59,745 nt of DNA from Bacillus pseudomycoides (GTDB lineage: Bacteria; Bacillota; Bacilli; Bacillales; Bacillaceae_G). The stretch's first letter is position 1. Each line of letters opens with the position of its first letter. The stretch lies in NCBI RefSeq assembly GCF_002582035.1, contig NZ_NUQE01000011.1:1-59745 (forward strand), written 5' to 3'. The notes below the pieces were generated by a model. That model did no database searches. It had not been told where the DNA came from and saw only the letters and a program-made list of their open reading frames with translations. Made by a program: the position numbers and the translations under genes. Below are positions 9,187 through 17,553 of this stretch, in pieces.

Positions 9187-9218
9187 AAAGCCCGTTTATT
9201 ATATAAACGGGCTTTATT
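9187..9218. terminator. Malic enzyme terminator
   Basis: Perfect stem AAAGCCCGTTTA (9187-9198) and TAAACGGGCTTT (9203-9214) directly after the malic enzyme stop, with T runs on both strands. Confidence 0.9.
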
Positions 9219-9219
9219 T

Positions 9220-10932
9220 CTATATTGTTACCTTTTCAACTGCTTTTATTTGACGATAAACAGGTTGCCACATTGCAGCTTGAACAGCCTTCCTGATATC
9301 GTTATCACTTAATTCCTCACGAGCAACGCCTTCAGAAACTGCCGCTTTTGCCACTTCAATCGCAACTAGCTCTGAAACATTACGCAGTTCTTCTACTTCT
9401 GGAAGAATCGGTGCACCAGGCTGACTTGTATCTACCATACTCGCTACCGCTTCTGCCGCTGCCGCGAACATGCCATCTGTCATCACACGAGCACGAGCAA
9501 CATTTGTACCAAGGCCAAGACCTGGGAAGATAAGTGCATTGTTACATTGCCCAATTACATAGGTAACACCATTATATGTAACTGGCTCAAACGGACTTCC
9601 CGTCGCGACAAGCGCTCTTCCTTCTGTCCAAGAAATTAAATCAGCTGGCTTCGCTTCCGCAAGAGGTGTCGGATTAGACATTGGTAAAATAATTGGGCGT
9701 TCCGCATGAGCTGCCATCTCTTTTACAATCTCTTCTGTGAATGCTCCAGCAACTGTTGATGTCCCGATTAAAATAGTCGGTTGTACATGTTTCACAACTT
9801 CGGCAAGACCAATCACTTCAGTTGTTTTCCATTCTTTCACTTCTGATTCTTCACGCGCATAAGGACGTTGGAAATCAAGAAGATCATCCATGTTATCTGT
9901 AAGTAAACCATTACGGTCAATACACCAGAAACGACGATTTGCTTCTTCCTCTGATAAACCTAAGCGTACCATCGCATCACGTACTTGATCTGCAATTCCA
10001 ATTCCAGCAGTACCCGCACCGAAAACAACAACGCGATGTTCACAAAGCGGAACACCAGAAGCTTTCACAGCTGATAACACAGCTGCAAGTGAAACAGCAC
10101 CCGTTCCTTGTATATCATCATTAAATGTACATACGTAATCGCGATATTTATCTAAAATTCTACGTGCATTACGTGAGCTAAAATCTTCCCAGTGTAGTAA
10201 TGCATTCGGAAACTTGTTACATACACCCTTTACAAATAAATCAATAAATGAATCATACGCTTCTCCAGTTACACGCGGATGGCGATTTCCAATATAAAAC
10301 GGATTATTTAATAAGTCTTCACGGTTCGTACCAACATCTAAAATAACAGGTAATACACGGCTTGGATCAATACCAACTGCTGCTGTATAAACGGCTAGCT
10401 TTCCAATGGCAATATTAATACCACCTACGCCCCAGTCTCCAATTCCTAAAATACCTTCGCCATCTGTCACAACGACTAAATCGATGTCTTCTGCAGTTGC
10501 ACCAATGTTAGAAAACGCTTCTTCAATACCGCTTGGATCATCAATTGATAAATATACACCACGTGGTTTACGATACTCATGACTATATCTTTGGATCGCC
10601 ACACCAACAGTTGGTGTGTATACAATTGGAAGCATTTCTCGTAAATGATCTGTGAGCAAACGATAAAATAATACTTCATTACGATCATGCAATGCTGTTA
10701 AATATACGTTCTTTAACAGGTCATCGGGCTGTGAGCAAAATTGCTCATACGCACGACGCGCTTGTTCGTCTAACGTTAACACAGCTGGTGGTAACAATCC
10801 TTTTAATCCTAATTCTTCTCTTTCTTCTTCTGTAAAAGCGACACCCTTATTTAAAAGTGGTGTTGCTAAGACTTCTACTCCTCGTAGTGTTGTTGCTAAC
10901 GTTCCATCCGAGGAAACCATAAATTTACTCAT
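9220..10932 (-). CDS. malS: NAD-type malic enzyme (malate dehydrogenase, oxaloacetate-decarboxylating)
   Basis: Converts malate to pyruvate and CO2 with reduction of NAD(P), linking C4 acids to pyruvate. 570 residues, like the long MalS/MaeA-type enzymes of Bacillus. Visible signatures are [10 protein letters not shown] (catalytic Tyr region, about residue 100), the metal-binding [11 protein letters not shown] and [12 protein letters not shown] segments, and the Rossmann motif [10 protein letters not shown] near residue 310. I place the start at the ATG at 10932, preceded by GGTAGGGA, rather than at an in-frame codon further upstream. It lies downstream of aspartase but behind the aspartase terminator, so read-through or its own promoter must serve it. 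The choice between the malS and maeA names rests on length only. Confidence 0.93.
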   Translation of the reverse strand: MSKFMVSSDGTLATTLRGVEVLATPLLNKGVAFTEEEREELGLKGLLPPAVLTLDEQARRAYEQFCSQPDDLLKNVYLTALHDRNEVLFYRLLTDHLREMLPIVYTPTVGVAIQRYSHEYRKPRGVYLSIDDPSGIEEAFSNIGATAEDIDLVVVTDGEGILGIGDWGVGGINIAIGKLAVYTAAVGIDPSRVLPVILDVGTNREDLLNNPFYIGNRHPRVTGEAYDSFIDLFVKGVCNKFPNALLHWEDFSSRNARRILDKYRDYVCTFNDDIQGTGAVSLAAVLSAVKASGVPLCEHRVVVFGAGTAGIGIADQVRDAMVRLGLSEEEANRRFWCIDRNGLLTDNMDDLLDFQRPYAREESEVKEWKTTEVIGLAEVVKHVQPTILIGTSTVAGAFTEEIVKEMAAHAERPIILPMSNPTPLAEAKPADLISWTEGRALVATGSPFEPVTYNGVTYVIGQCNNALIFPGLGLGTNVARARVMTDGMFAAAAEAVASMVDTSQPGAPILPEVEELRNVSELVAIEVAKAAVSEGVAREELSDNDIRKAVQAAMWQPVYRQIKAVEKVTI

Positions 10933-10977
10933 ACAATCCCTACCTCTATTTATATATACCATTTCTATATTGTCAAC

Positions 10978-11007
10978 AAAAAAAGGGGGAAAGTCCCCCC
11001 TCTTTTA
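10978..11007 (-). terminator. Aspartase terminator
   Basis: A GGGGG/CCCCC stem followed on the minus strand by a seven-T run, directly after the aspartase stop. Confidence 0.8.
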
Positions 11008-12444
11008 ATTTTTCTTTAAAAGAGCTGCTCCCGCAATTCCTGGGTGCGTCATTTCAAATGGATCTAAAATTAAGTCTAATTCTTCTTGTGATAATACACC
11101 GTTTTTCAAGCAAAGTTCTCGAACAGATTCACCAGTTGCAATTGCTTCTTTTGCTAAACGAGCTGCTGCTTCATATCCAATATGTGGATTTACAGCTGTA
11201 ATAACACCAACGCTTTTCTCAACATACTCTTTTAAGCGTCCTTCATTTGCTTCAATTCCTTTTAGACAGTTATCTGTAAAGGCACGGAATCCATTATTCA
11301 TAATGCTGATGGATTGAAGTAAGTTAAAGACAAGTACTGGTTCCATTACGTTTAGCTCTAATTGGCCCGCCTCTGAAGCAAGACAAATTGTATGATCATT
11401 CCCAATCACTTGGAACGCAATTTGGTTAATAACTTCTGGCATTACAGGATTTACTTTTCCTGGCATAATAGAAGAACCAGGTTGACGAGCTGGAAGCATA
11501 ATTTCACCTAATCCAACGCGTGGACCGGATGCCATTAAACGCAAGTCATTTGCAATTTTGGACATATTCATCATACATACTTTCAGTGCAGCTGATACTT
11601 CTGTATAAGCGTCTGTATTTTGAGTTGCGTCAACTAAATCCTCAGCTCCAACAAGAGGAAGCTCACTAATAGCAGCTAATTGTTTTACTACAGCCTCAAT
11701 ATACTGTGGATCTGCATTTAATCCTGTACCAACAGCTGTCGCTCCCATGTTTACTTCATATAAGTGTTGACGAGATTGCTCAATACGCTTCATGTCACGT
11801 CCAAGTACACGAGCATACGCTTTAAACTCTTGTCCAAGACGAATTGGTACAGCATCTTGCAAATGTGTGCGTCCCATTTTAATTACATGATCAAATTGTT
11901 CTGCTTTCAATTCAAAGATATCATGCATATAGCCCATTGTTTGCAATAATTCTTCTAACATATTTAACGTTGCAATATGAATTGCCGTTGGGAATGCATC
12001 ATTTGTTGATTGTGCCATATTTACATGACTATTTGGGCTAATATAATGATAGTCTCCCTTTTCCATTTCTAATAATTCAAGGGCACGATTGGCAATGACT
12101 TCATTTGCGTTCATATTCATAGAAGTCCCTGCTCCTCCTTGAATCGGGTCAACGATGAAATGCTCATGCCATTTTCCTTCTAAAATCTCTTGTGCTGCTT
12201 GTGCAATTGCTGAACCTTTCTTTAACTCTAATCTTCCAACTTCTGTATTCGCAATCGCAGCCGCTTTTTTCACGATTGCTAATGCTTTAATTAATCCTTC
12301 ATGGATTTTATAACCTGTAATCGGAAAGTTTTCAACAGCACGCATCGTTTGAACACCATAATACGCATGCATCGGTACTTCTTTCTCACCTAAAAAGTCT
12401 TTTTCAATTCGTACATCTTTTGTAGCTTCAGTTATTGTTGCCAT
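11005..12444 (-). CDS. aspA: Aspartate ammonia-lyase (aspartase)
   Basis: Releases ammonia from aspartate to give fumarate. 479 residues, fumarase/aspartase superfamily. The catalytic signature [15 protein letters not shown] (about residue 320), the substrate-binding [10 protein letters not shown] loop and TAVGTGLNADP are clear. The N-terminal KDFLGEKEVPMHAYYG is aspartase-like, and QGGAGTSMNMNANEV replaces the fumarase [14 protein letters not shown]; this separates it from the fumC in this window. ATG at 12444 after GAGGAGTG. It shares the strand with malic enzyme and the symporter: import of aspartate or C4 acids, deamination to fumarate, then malate to pyruvate would be one route. Confidence 0.95.
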   Translation of the reverse strand: MATITEATKDVRIEKDFLGEKEVPMHAYYGVQTMRAVENFPITGYKIHEGLIKALAIVKKAAAIANTEVGRLELKKGSAIAQAAQEILEGKWHEHFIVDPIQGGAGTSMNMNANEVIANRALELLEMEKGDYHYISPNSHVNMAQSTNDAFPTAIHIATLNMLEELLQTMGYMHDIFELKAEQFDHVIKMGRTHLQDAVPIRLGQEFKAYARVLGRDMKRIEQSRQHLYEVNMGATAVGTGLNADPQYIEAVVKQLAAISELPLVGAEDLVDATQNTDAYTEVSAALKVCMMNMSKIANDLRLMASGPRVGLGEIMLPARQPGSSIMPGKVNPVMPEVINQIAFQVIGNDHTICLASEAGQLELNVMEPVLVFNLLQSISIMNNGFRAFTDNCLKGIEANEGRLKEYVEKSVGVITAVNPHIGYEAAARLAKEAIATGESVRELCLKNGVLSQEELDLILDPFEMTHPGIAGAALLKKN

Positions 12445-12575
12445 GTTTGTTCACTCCTCAATCTATTTTGTCCCTCATTAACAAACAATCATTCCCATAC
12501 CTCAAAAATTGTGCAAGAAATAAAAAATGGGGCAGGAGATATACTACTCGTAAAGATCCGATTCGTTCAACGAAT

Positions 12576-12607
12576 AATCAGCGAGAGATAAAAATCCCTC
12601 ACTGATT
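12576..12607 (-). terminator. Probable terminator after the dicarboxylate symporter
   Basis: Imperfect stem AATCAGCGAGAGAT (12576-12589) and ATCCCTCACTGATT (12594-12607), just past the symporter stop. The T run is weak. Confidence 0.5.
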
Positions 12608-12620
12608 AAAATTTCGTTTT

Positions 12621-13892
12621 TTACGCTGCTTTTGTTGGTTTTACAGTTTCTAGATAGTTCTTCGCTTTCTCTTGATCGAATTCACCTTCCCATTTCGACA
12701 TGACAATCGCTGCTAATGCGTTTCCTAACACATTGACAGCCGTACGAATCATATCTAAAATGCGGTCAATACCAGCAATTAAAGCAATTCCTTCTACTGG
12801 AAGTCCCATAGAACCTAACGTTGCCAATACAACAACAAAGGAAGCACCAGGAACACCAGCCATACCTTTAGATGTTAACATTAGAACGAATAACAATGTA
12901 ATTTGTTCCGTCAATGACATGTGTACATTATACATTTGTGCTACAAATAGTGCTGCCAGCGCTTGATAAATAGCTGATCCAGTTAAGTTAAATGTATAAC
13001 CAGTTGGTATAACGAAAGAAGCAACAGCCTTCGGACAGCCGAACTCTTCCATTTTCCGCATCAGATTTGGTAAAACCGCTTCTGAACTTGCTGTTGTAAA
13101 GGAAAGAATCAATTCTTCTTTTAAAACTTTCATTAAGGTGAAGATATTTACTCCCACCATTTTTGCATTTAGACCCAATACAACAACAACAAATAAGATA
13201 ACTGTTACATAAACGGCAAGCACTAATTTTCCTAGCGGCAGCAACGTACCTACCCCAAATTTCGCAACCGTTACAGCAATAAGTGCAAATACGCCAACCG
13301 GAGCAAATTTCATAACTAGGTTTGTCACCCAAAACATCGCTTCTAACACACCTTCAAAGAAACTAAAGACTGGTTTGCCTTTTTCTCCAATTGCAGCAAC
13401 CCCTAAGCCAAATAAAACTGAGAAGAAAATAATCGGCAATAAATCACCTTTTGCAATCGACTCAAATACGTTTGTTGGCACAATATGAGTAATTGTATCT
13501 GCAAAGCCTTTTTTCTCCGTCGCCTCAGCCGTTGCTTGGTATGATGAAATATCTGTTTGCTGCAAATGGCTCATATCAACGCCCGTTCCCGGATGGAACA
13601 CGTTTGCTGCGATTAAGCCCATTAAAATTGCAATCGTAGTAATAATTTCAAAATAGAGTATTGTCTTCCCGCCTAATTTGCCGAGCTTTTTCATATCTCC
13701 TACACCAGCTACTGCTACAACAAGTGCAGAAATAACAATTGGAACAACAATCATCTTAATTAAATGAATAAAGATATCTCCAAGCGGTTGAATATAAGCG
13801 ATAGCAGTTTTATTACCAGAAAAGATTGCCCCTACAACAACCCCTAAAACAAGTGCTACAAAAATTTGTGCAGCTAATCCGAATTTTTTCAT
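12621..13892 (-). CDS. Proton/sodium:dicarboxylate or glutamate symporter (DAACS family)
   Basis: 423 residues, membrane carrier of the DctA/GltP type. Eight long hydrophobic segments are interrupted by the Ser-rich hairpin SFTTASSEAVLPNLM (about residue 270) and the VIPTGYTFNLTGSAIYQ loop, both hallmarks of the substrate and cation site; GVPGASFVVVLATL marks the second hairpin. The start at 13892 follows GGAGGGG. Upstream lie a cre-like site and a GlnL-type direct repeat, so catabolite repression and control by the nearby two-component system are both plausible. Sequence alone does not separate malate/fumarate/succinate (DctP) from glutamate/aspartate (GltP) specificity; the neighbours favour C4 acids and aspartate. 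Confidence 0.9.
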   Translation of the reverse strand: MKKFGLAAQIFVALVLGVVVGAIFSGNKTAIAYIQPLGDIFIHLIKMIVVPIVISALVVAVAGVGDMKKLGKLGGKTILYFEIITTIAILMGLIAANVFHPGTGVDMSHLQQTDISSYQATAEATEKKGFADTITHIVPTNVFESIAKGDLLPIIFFSVLFGLGVAAIGEKGKPVFSFFEGVLEAMFWVTNLVMKFAPVGVFALIAVTVAKFGVGTLLPLGKLVLAVYVTVILFVVVVLGLNAKMVGVNIFTLMKVLKEELILSFTTASSEAVLPNLMRKMEEFGCPKAVASFVIPTGYTFNLTGSAIYQALAALFVAQMYNVHMSLTEQITLLFVLMLTSKGMAGVPGASFVVVLATLGSMGLPVEGIALIAGIDRILDMIRTAVNVLGNALAAIVMSKWEGEFDQEKAKNYLETVKPTKAA

Positions 13893-13909
13893 GTATTTTA
13901 TCCCCTCCG

Positions 13910-13923
13910 TGCGAACGCTTTCA
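13910..13923 (-). promoter_or_regulatory. cre-like site in the symporter leader
   Basis: TGAAAGCGTTCGCA on the minus strand matches the CcpA cre consensus TGWAANCGNTNWCA at 13 of 14 positions. It sits just upstream of the ribosome-binding site, where it could block elongation. Binding is inferred. Confidence 0.55.
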
Positions 13924-13966
13924 ATTTGTATGTATAAAAGCTTACTCACATGATATAGGTAAACCT

Positions 13967-13982
13967 ACAAAATCAGACAAAA
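13967..13982 (-). promoter_or_regulatory. GlnL-type direct repeat upstream of the symporter
   Basis: The minus strand reads TTTTGTCTGATTTTGT, exactly TTTTGT-N4-TTTTGT, the motif known for B. subtilis GlnL. A weaker partial copy (TTTTGTGACAAACTTGT) lies about 20 bases upstream (to 14005). It sits about 75 bases before the symporter start. Confidence 0.6.
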
Positions 13983-14145
13983 AACTACAAGTTTGTCACA
14001 AAAAATTCGAATTTTTTTCTTAAAATGTCCATTGATGTTCTTCTTCAGTATACAATCGAAAATAGAATTGATAAAACAACAGATTGTTTTGTATAATCTA
14101 AAAAGAAAATCTATTTCAAAAATGAAACAAAAGGGAGTGGATGTT

Positions 14146-14253
14146 ATGAAACAATATACAATAACTTTCATTATATACCTTTCTTTTCTGTTTCATTTTC
14201 TCGTAAAGGAGCAAAGGCATTCGCCTTCGTTCCTTTTTTATTGTCATTTTTAA
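14146..14253 (+). CDS. Leader peptide upstream of the UMP-kinase paralogue
   Basis: A 35-codon frame begins at ATG 14146 after a GGGAGTGG ribosome-binding site. It encodes a hydrophobic start (MKQYTITFIIYLSFLFHFLV) and a short polar end. Its last 15 or so codons run through a terminator hairpin (14205-14238), and its stop lies directly before the ribosome-binding site of the kinase gene. This is the layout of a translated leader whose ribosome could melt the terminator. No run of one amino acid stands out, so the signal sensed is unclear. It may also simply be a small membrane peptide. Confidence 0.45.
   Translation: MKQYTITFIIYLSFLFHFLVKEQRHSPSFLFYCHF
14205..14238 (+). terminator. Terminator/attenuator before the UMP-kinase paralogue
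   Basis: A 14-bp stem, AAAGGAGCAAAGGC (14205-14218) against GCCTTCGTTCCTTT (14223-14236), with one wobble and one mismatch, ending in six T. It lies inside the transcript leader, 30 bases before the kinase ATG. Confidence 0.75.
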
Positions 14254-14267
14254 AGGGAGGAAAAACG

Positions 14268-15011
14268 ATGAACCCGTATAAGCGAGTATTAATAAAACTA
14301 AGTGGAGGCGCTCTCACTGATCAAGATGGAAACAGTTTTGGTTCCAAACACTTAGAACATATCGCAACTGAAATTTTATCTATTGTCGATTTAGGTATTG
14401 AAGTTTCTATTGTTGTGGGTGGCGGGAACATTTTTAAAGGGAATTTGGCTGAAACATGGGGTATTGATCGCGTAGAAGCTGATAATATAGGTACATTAGG
14501 CACAATTATTAATAGCCTAATGTTACGTGGTGTCTTAAAAAGTAAAACAGATAAAGAAGTTCGCGTCATGACATCTATTCCCGTTACAGCTGTTGCCGAA
14601 ACCTACATTCACTTACGAGCTGTTCAACATTTAGATAAAGGATATATTGTTATTTTTGGCGGCGGAAATGGCCAACCTTTTGTTACAACGGATTATCCAA
14701 GTGTACAACGAGCAATCGAAATGAATAGCGACGCAATTTTAGTCGCAAAACAGGGTGTAGATGGTGTTTTCACAAGTGACCCTAAGCAGAATAAGTCAGC
14801 AAAAATGTACCACCTTTTAAACTATAACGATGTCGTTCCAAACAATATAAAAGTTATGGATCAATCAGCTTTACTACTTGCTCGTGACTATCATCTACCA
14901 GTCCATATCTTTAATTTTAATGAACCAGGAGTAATGAAAAAAATATGCTTAGGGGAACATATCGGCACCTTAATCAGTCATGAGTTAACTCAACTTGAAG
15001 ATGAAAAATAG
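14268..15011 (+). CDS. UMP kinase paralogue (PyrH-like amino-acid-kinase fold)
   Basis: 247 residues, close to the 240 of bacterial PyrH, which makes UDP from UMP. It has the N-terminal YKRVLIKLSGGAL phosphate-binding segment (PyrH usually has LSGEAL), IVVGGGNIFKG, the UMP loop GIDRVEADNIGTL, GGGNGQPFVTTD, and the C-terminal KVMDQSALLLARD. The ATG at 14268 follows GGGAGG; an upstream in-frame codon is less likely. It stands alone behind a leader ORF and terminator and ends in a strong hairpin. The usual pyrH lies next to frr and tsf; here it does not, so this is probably a second copy, possibly with a changed acceptor. Confidence 0.82.
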   Translation: MNPYKRVLIKLSGGALTDQDGNSFGSKHLEHIATEILSIVDLGIEVSIVVGGGNIFKGNLAETWGIDRVEADNIGTLGTIINSLMLRGVLKSKTDKEVRVMTSIPVTAVAETYIHLRAVQHLDKGYIVIFGGGNGQPFVTTDYPSVQRAIEMNSDAILVAKQGVDGVFTSDPKQNKSAKMYHLLNYNDVVPNNIKVMDQSALLLARDYHLPVHIFNFNEPGVMKKICLGEHIGTLISHELTQLEDEK

Positions 15012-15031
15012 CCTTTTCAAACCATTATGAA

Positions 15032-15059
15032 ATAAGGTGCGAATTATACCGCACCTTAT
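15032..15059. terminator. Bidirectional terminator between convergent kinase genes
   Basis: Perfect stem ATAAGGTGCG (15032-15041) and CGCACCTTAT (15050-15059). Confidence 0.85.
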
Positions 15060-15105
15060 ACTTTCTACAAGAGGGAGCGAACTCCCATTGTTCATAGCTC
15101 TACAA

Positions 15106-15774
15106 TCACAAACCGTTAAATACAACTACCGGTTCTTCTATATTATTATTAATCAAAACCACATCCGCACAATCCTTTGGTGCATGCTCTTCTATGTACA
15201 TGTGACAAGCCGCATGATATCGCCGTAAAAACATGTCCTCAGCCTTCTCTTCACTTCCGAAGGCTTGCGCTTCTCGCTTAGAACCACGTTCTCTAGCAAT
15301 CTTAAAATCTGTTTCTACAAATATTTTATAATCAAACAACTGTTTCAACTCTTGCTTAAATAAAAAGGTTCCATCTACTATAAATATCGTATCTTTTGAA
15401 GCCAATATTGGATCTGAATGAATATACATATCTGTCTCTAAATCATGTGATTTTATCTCATAGCGCATCGTACCATTAGGCCCTAATGGTATTAATAACC
15501 GTTCAGAAATTGCTTTATAATCATGAGCATCCTCATAATACCCTTTCGCCGATTCCTTCCCTTGTGAATATCTAATTGCCCTCGGATGATGGAAATGATC
15601 TATACTCGTTCGAATTACTTTTCTTCCTTGATTTTGAATTACTTTCGCTAATTCATTCGCAAATGTTGTTTTCCCTGAAGCTGTAACACCACTAACCCCT
15701 ACTCTTACAGGATGATTGAATTCAAGCATGCATATATGCTCTGCAATCTCACAAATAGCAGTTTGACGTTTCAC
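15106..15774 (-). CDS. Uridine kinase / phosphoribulokinase-like P-loop kinase
   Basis: 222 residues. The Walker A loop GVSGVTASGKTTFANEL lies at about 23-39. It is followed by a DHFHHPRAIRYSQGKESAKGYYEDAHDY segment typical of uridine-kinase-like proteins, where Asp and His position the substrate, then IFIVDGTFLFKQELKQLFDYKIFVETDF (Walker B like) and an RGSKREAQAFG lid region. These proteins phosphorylate nucleosides or related sugars. The start is GTG at 15774 after GGGGAGGA. It is convergent with the UMP-kinase paralogue, which hints at pyrimidine salvage for both, though the substrate cannot be read from sequence. Confidence 0.75.
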   Translation of the reverse strand: MKRQTAICEIAEHICMLEFNHPVRVGVSGVTASGKTTFANELAKVIQNQGRKVIRTSIDHFHHPRAIRYSQGKESAKGYYEDAHDYKAISERLLIPLGPNGTMRYEIKSHDLETDMYIHSDPILASKDTIFIVDGTFLFKQELKQLFDYKIFVETDFKIARERGSKREAQAFGSEEKAEDMFLRRYHAACHMYIEEHAPKDCADVVLINNNIEEPVVVFNGL

Positions 15775-15905
15775 TTTAATTCCTCCCCATGGAATCTCAC
15801 CACATCTTTTCCCATATTAACGGAAAATAATTCCTCCCTGCCATTTCAGTTTATCACCCAAAATATATGTTGTAAAAATATGTTTTCGTTTCTCGAGTGA
15901 TTATT

Positions 15906-16012
15906 ATAAAGTGAAACTTCCATCAGTAGGTTTTTTCTTTCCCCCACCTATCTTCTTCGCTTTTCTCTTAGTCTTAAGATGGTGGTCTTACTGCTCGTTA
16001 ATACGGGATAAA
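15906..16012 (+). repeat. bcr1-like dispersed repeat, copy 2 (internally shortened)
   Basis: About 107 bp, ATAAAGTGAAACTTCCATCA to CGGGATAAA. The left-middle part of the full element is missing. Confidence 0.75.
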
Positions 16013-16053
16013 CAAGAAAAAATGCCGCATTACGGCGCACTTTTTCTTGTTTA
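16011..16053 (-). terminator. Terminator of the phospholipase D-type gene
   Basis: AACAAGAAAAA (16011-16021) and TTTTTCTTGTT (16041-16051) around a smaller GC stem, directly downstream of the stop at 16066. It abuts the end of repeat copy 2. Confidence 0.75.
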
Positions 16054-16065
16054 TATTACTGTTTT

Positions 16066-17277
16066 CTATAAATAATAATTAAACATCCCTGCTATCTTTT
16101 CTTTACAACGATCCCAAAACGATAACTTGTTGAAGAATGATCTCGTCATTTCTTTTGAATCTTGAAAATCTTGTGCTAATACCTTATTTACTTGTTGAAG
16201 AATAGGGCCACCCTTTATATAAAAATTCATCTCGTCATTGATACGAAAACTACGCGAAGTAAAATTTGTTGTTCCTATAACGATTGTTTCATTATCAAAT
16301 ACCATAGCTTTTCCATGAAACATTCCTTTTTTATATCCATATACAGAAATACCATTCTCGATAGCTTGACGAATATAAGGATATGCAGCTTCTTTTATAA
16401 GAGGAATATCCGGCTTGAAAGACCAAAGTATTTTAACGGAAACACCACGCTGTCTTGCTTGAATTAAAGCATTCATAAGTTTTTCATCTTTTGGTATAAA
16501 ATACGGTGTAGCAATAACGATAGATTGTTTTGCCTCATTTATTAATTCGGTATACTTTTTTATCACATCATGACCATTATAACAAGACAATGTATGTAAT
16601 GTTTTCCCTGGGACAATATGATTAGAAGTACTTGTTATCCCTTCAGAAGTATCTCGTTTCCAGTCTGATACAAACTGTTCTTCTAAATCTTTCACTCCTT
16701 CTCCTTGTATTCGTATATGATAATCTCGCCAGTATCCAAAACGCTTGTCTTTTCCTAAGTACTCATCACCTATATTGAAACCACCACTATATCCTATTTT
16801 CCCATCGATTGTTGTAATACGCCGATGATTCCGATGATGTAATGAATAAAAAAAGAATGGAATTTCAGGTTTTCTACTATATGTAAAATGAACACCACTC
16901 GCTTGTAATTCATTTTTCATTTTTCTTTCGAAAGACAAATCATTAATCCAATCGACTGATAGGTATACTTGTACACCTTCTTCTGCTTTTTCTTTCAACA
17001 ATTTCAAAAAAGTATGGCTGCTTTTATCATCTGAAATAATATAGAAATAAGTGAAAATCGAATGTTTCGCCTCTTTTATATCAGAAAATAGTTGCTCATA
17101 TAAGGCTTTCCCTTCAGCATATAATTGGAAATCACTATAGTGAAGCTCATATTCTTTAGATTGATTTTTTTTCGCTTCTATTTTTCTTCCCAGTGTTACA
17201 TCAATGCGCATCCAAATAATAAGAAAAGCTAATATGGCAATAATAATAGAAATAATCCGAAATATCTTTTTTACCAT
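16066..17277 (-). CDS. Cardiolipin synthase-like phospholipase D family protein
   Basis: 403 residues. One N-terminal membrane helix (about 5-25, FRIISIIIAILAFLIIWM) precedes two phospholipase D catalytic motifs: HRRITTIDGKIGYSGG near residue 150, where the normal HxKxxxxD appears as HHRNHRRITTID, and HGKAMVFDNETIVIGTTNFTSRS near residue 325. Bacterial cardiolipin synthases of this type join two phosphatidylglycerols at the membrane. The first motif has Arg at the usual Lys position, as in several Cls proteins. Two N-terminal anchors are common in Cls, while this has one. Start ATG 17277 after GGAAGG. It is monocistronic. A phospholipase role cannot be excluded. Confidence 0.85.
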   Translation of the reverse strand: MVKKIFRIISIIIAILAFLIIWMRIDVTLGRKIEAKKNQSKEYELHYSDFQLYAEGKALYEQLFSDIKEAKHSIFTYFYIISDDKSSHTFLKLLKEKAEEGVQVYLSVDWINDLSFERKMKNELQASGVHFTYSRKPEIPFFFYSLHHRNHRRITTIDGKIGYSGGFNIGDEYLGKDKRFGYWRDYHIRIQGEGVKDLEEQFVSDWKRDTSEGITSTSNHIVPGKTLHTLSCYNGHDVIKKYTELINEAKQSIVIATPYFIPKDEKLMNALIQARQRGVSVKILWSFKPDIPLIKEAAYPYIRQAIENGISVYGYKKGMFHGKAMVFDNETIVIGTTNFTSRSFRINDEMNFYIKGGPILQQVNKVLAQDFQDSKEMTRSFFNKLSFWDRCKEKIAGMFNYYL

Positions 17278-17510
17278 TTTGTTTTCCTTCCGCACAAAAT
17301 AATTTTCTCCATATAGTATTTCAAAAGAAGCTGCTTTTAATGCTTGTTTAAATGCTTAACGTCATTACGAATAGTGTTTTTCTTTTAGAAAGAGACAAAT
17401 ATATTGTGCAAGGAACTCACAATGAAGTCTTGTATAAAAGTATACCTATATTACACAGGATACTTTAGTTAACTGATGTACAAAATGGAGAATGTATATT
17501 TTCTACATAT

Positions 17511-17545
17511 AAAAGGGATACAGCATCAAACTGTACCCCTTTTGT
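17511..17545 (-). terminator. Terminator of the ABC exporter operon
   Basis: AAAAGGGATACAG (17511-17523) and CTGTACCCCTTTT (17531-17543), immediately past the last permease stop. Confidence 0.85.
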
Positions 17546-17553
17546 ATCTTTAA

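Noticed and set aside
11005-12444. Second fumarase
   Set aside because: The QGGAGTSMNMNANEV loop and N-terminus fit aspartase; the true fumarase is at 36277-37665.
12988-13332. 114-codon minus-strand frame
   Set aside because: A frame-shifted reading of the dicarboxylate symporter, with no start signal.
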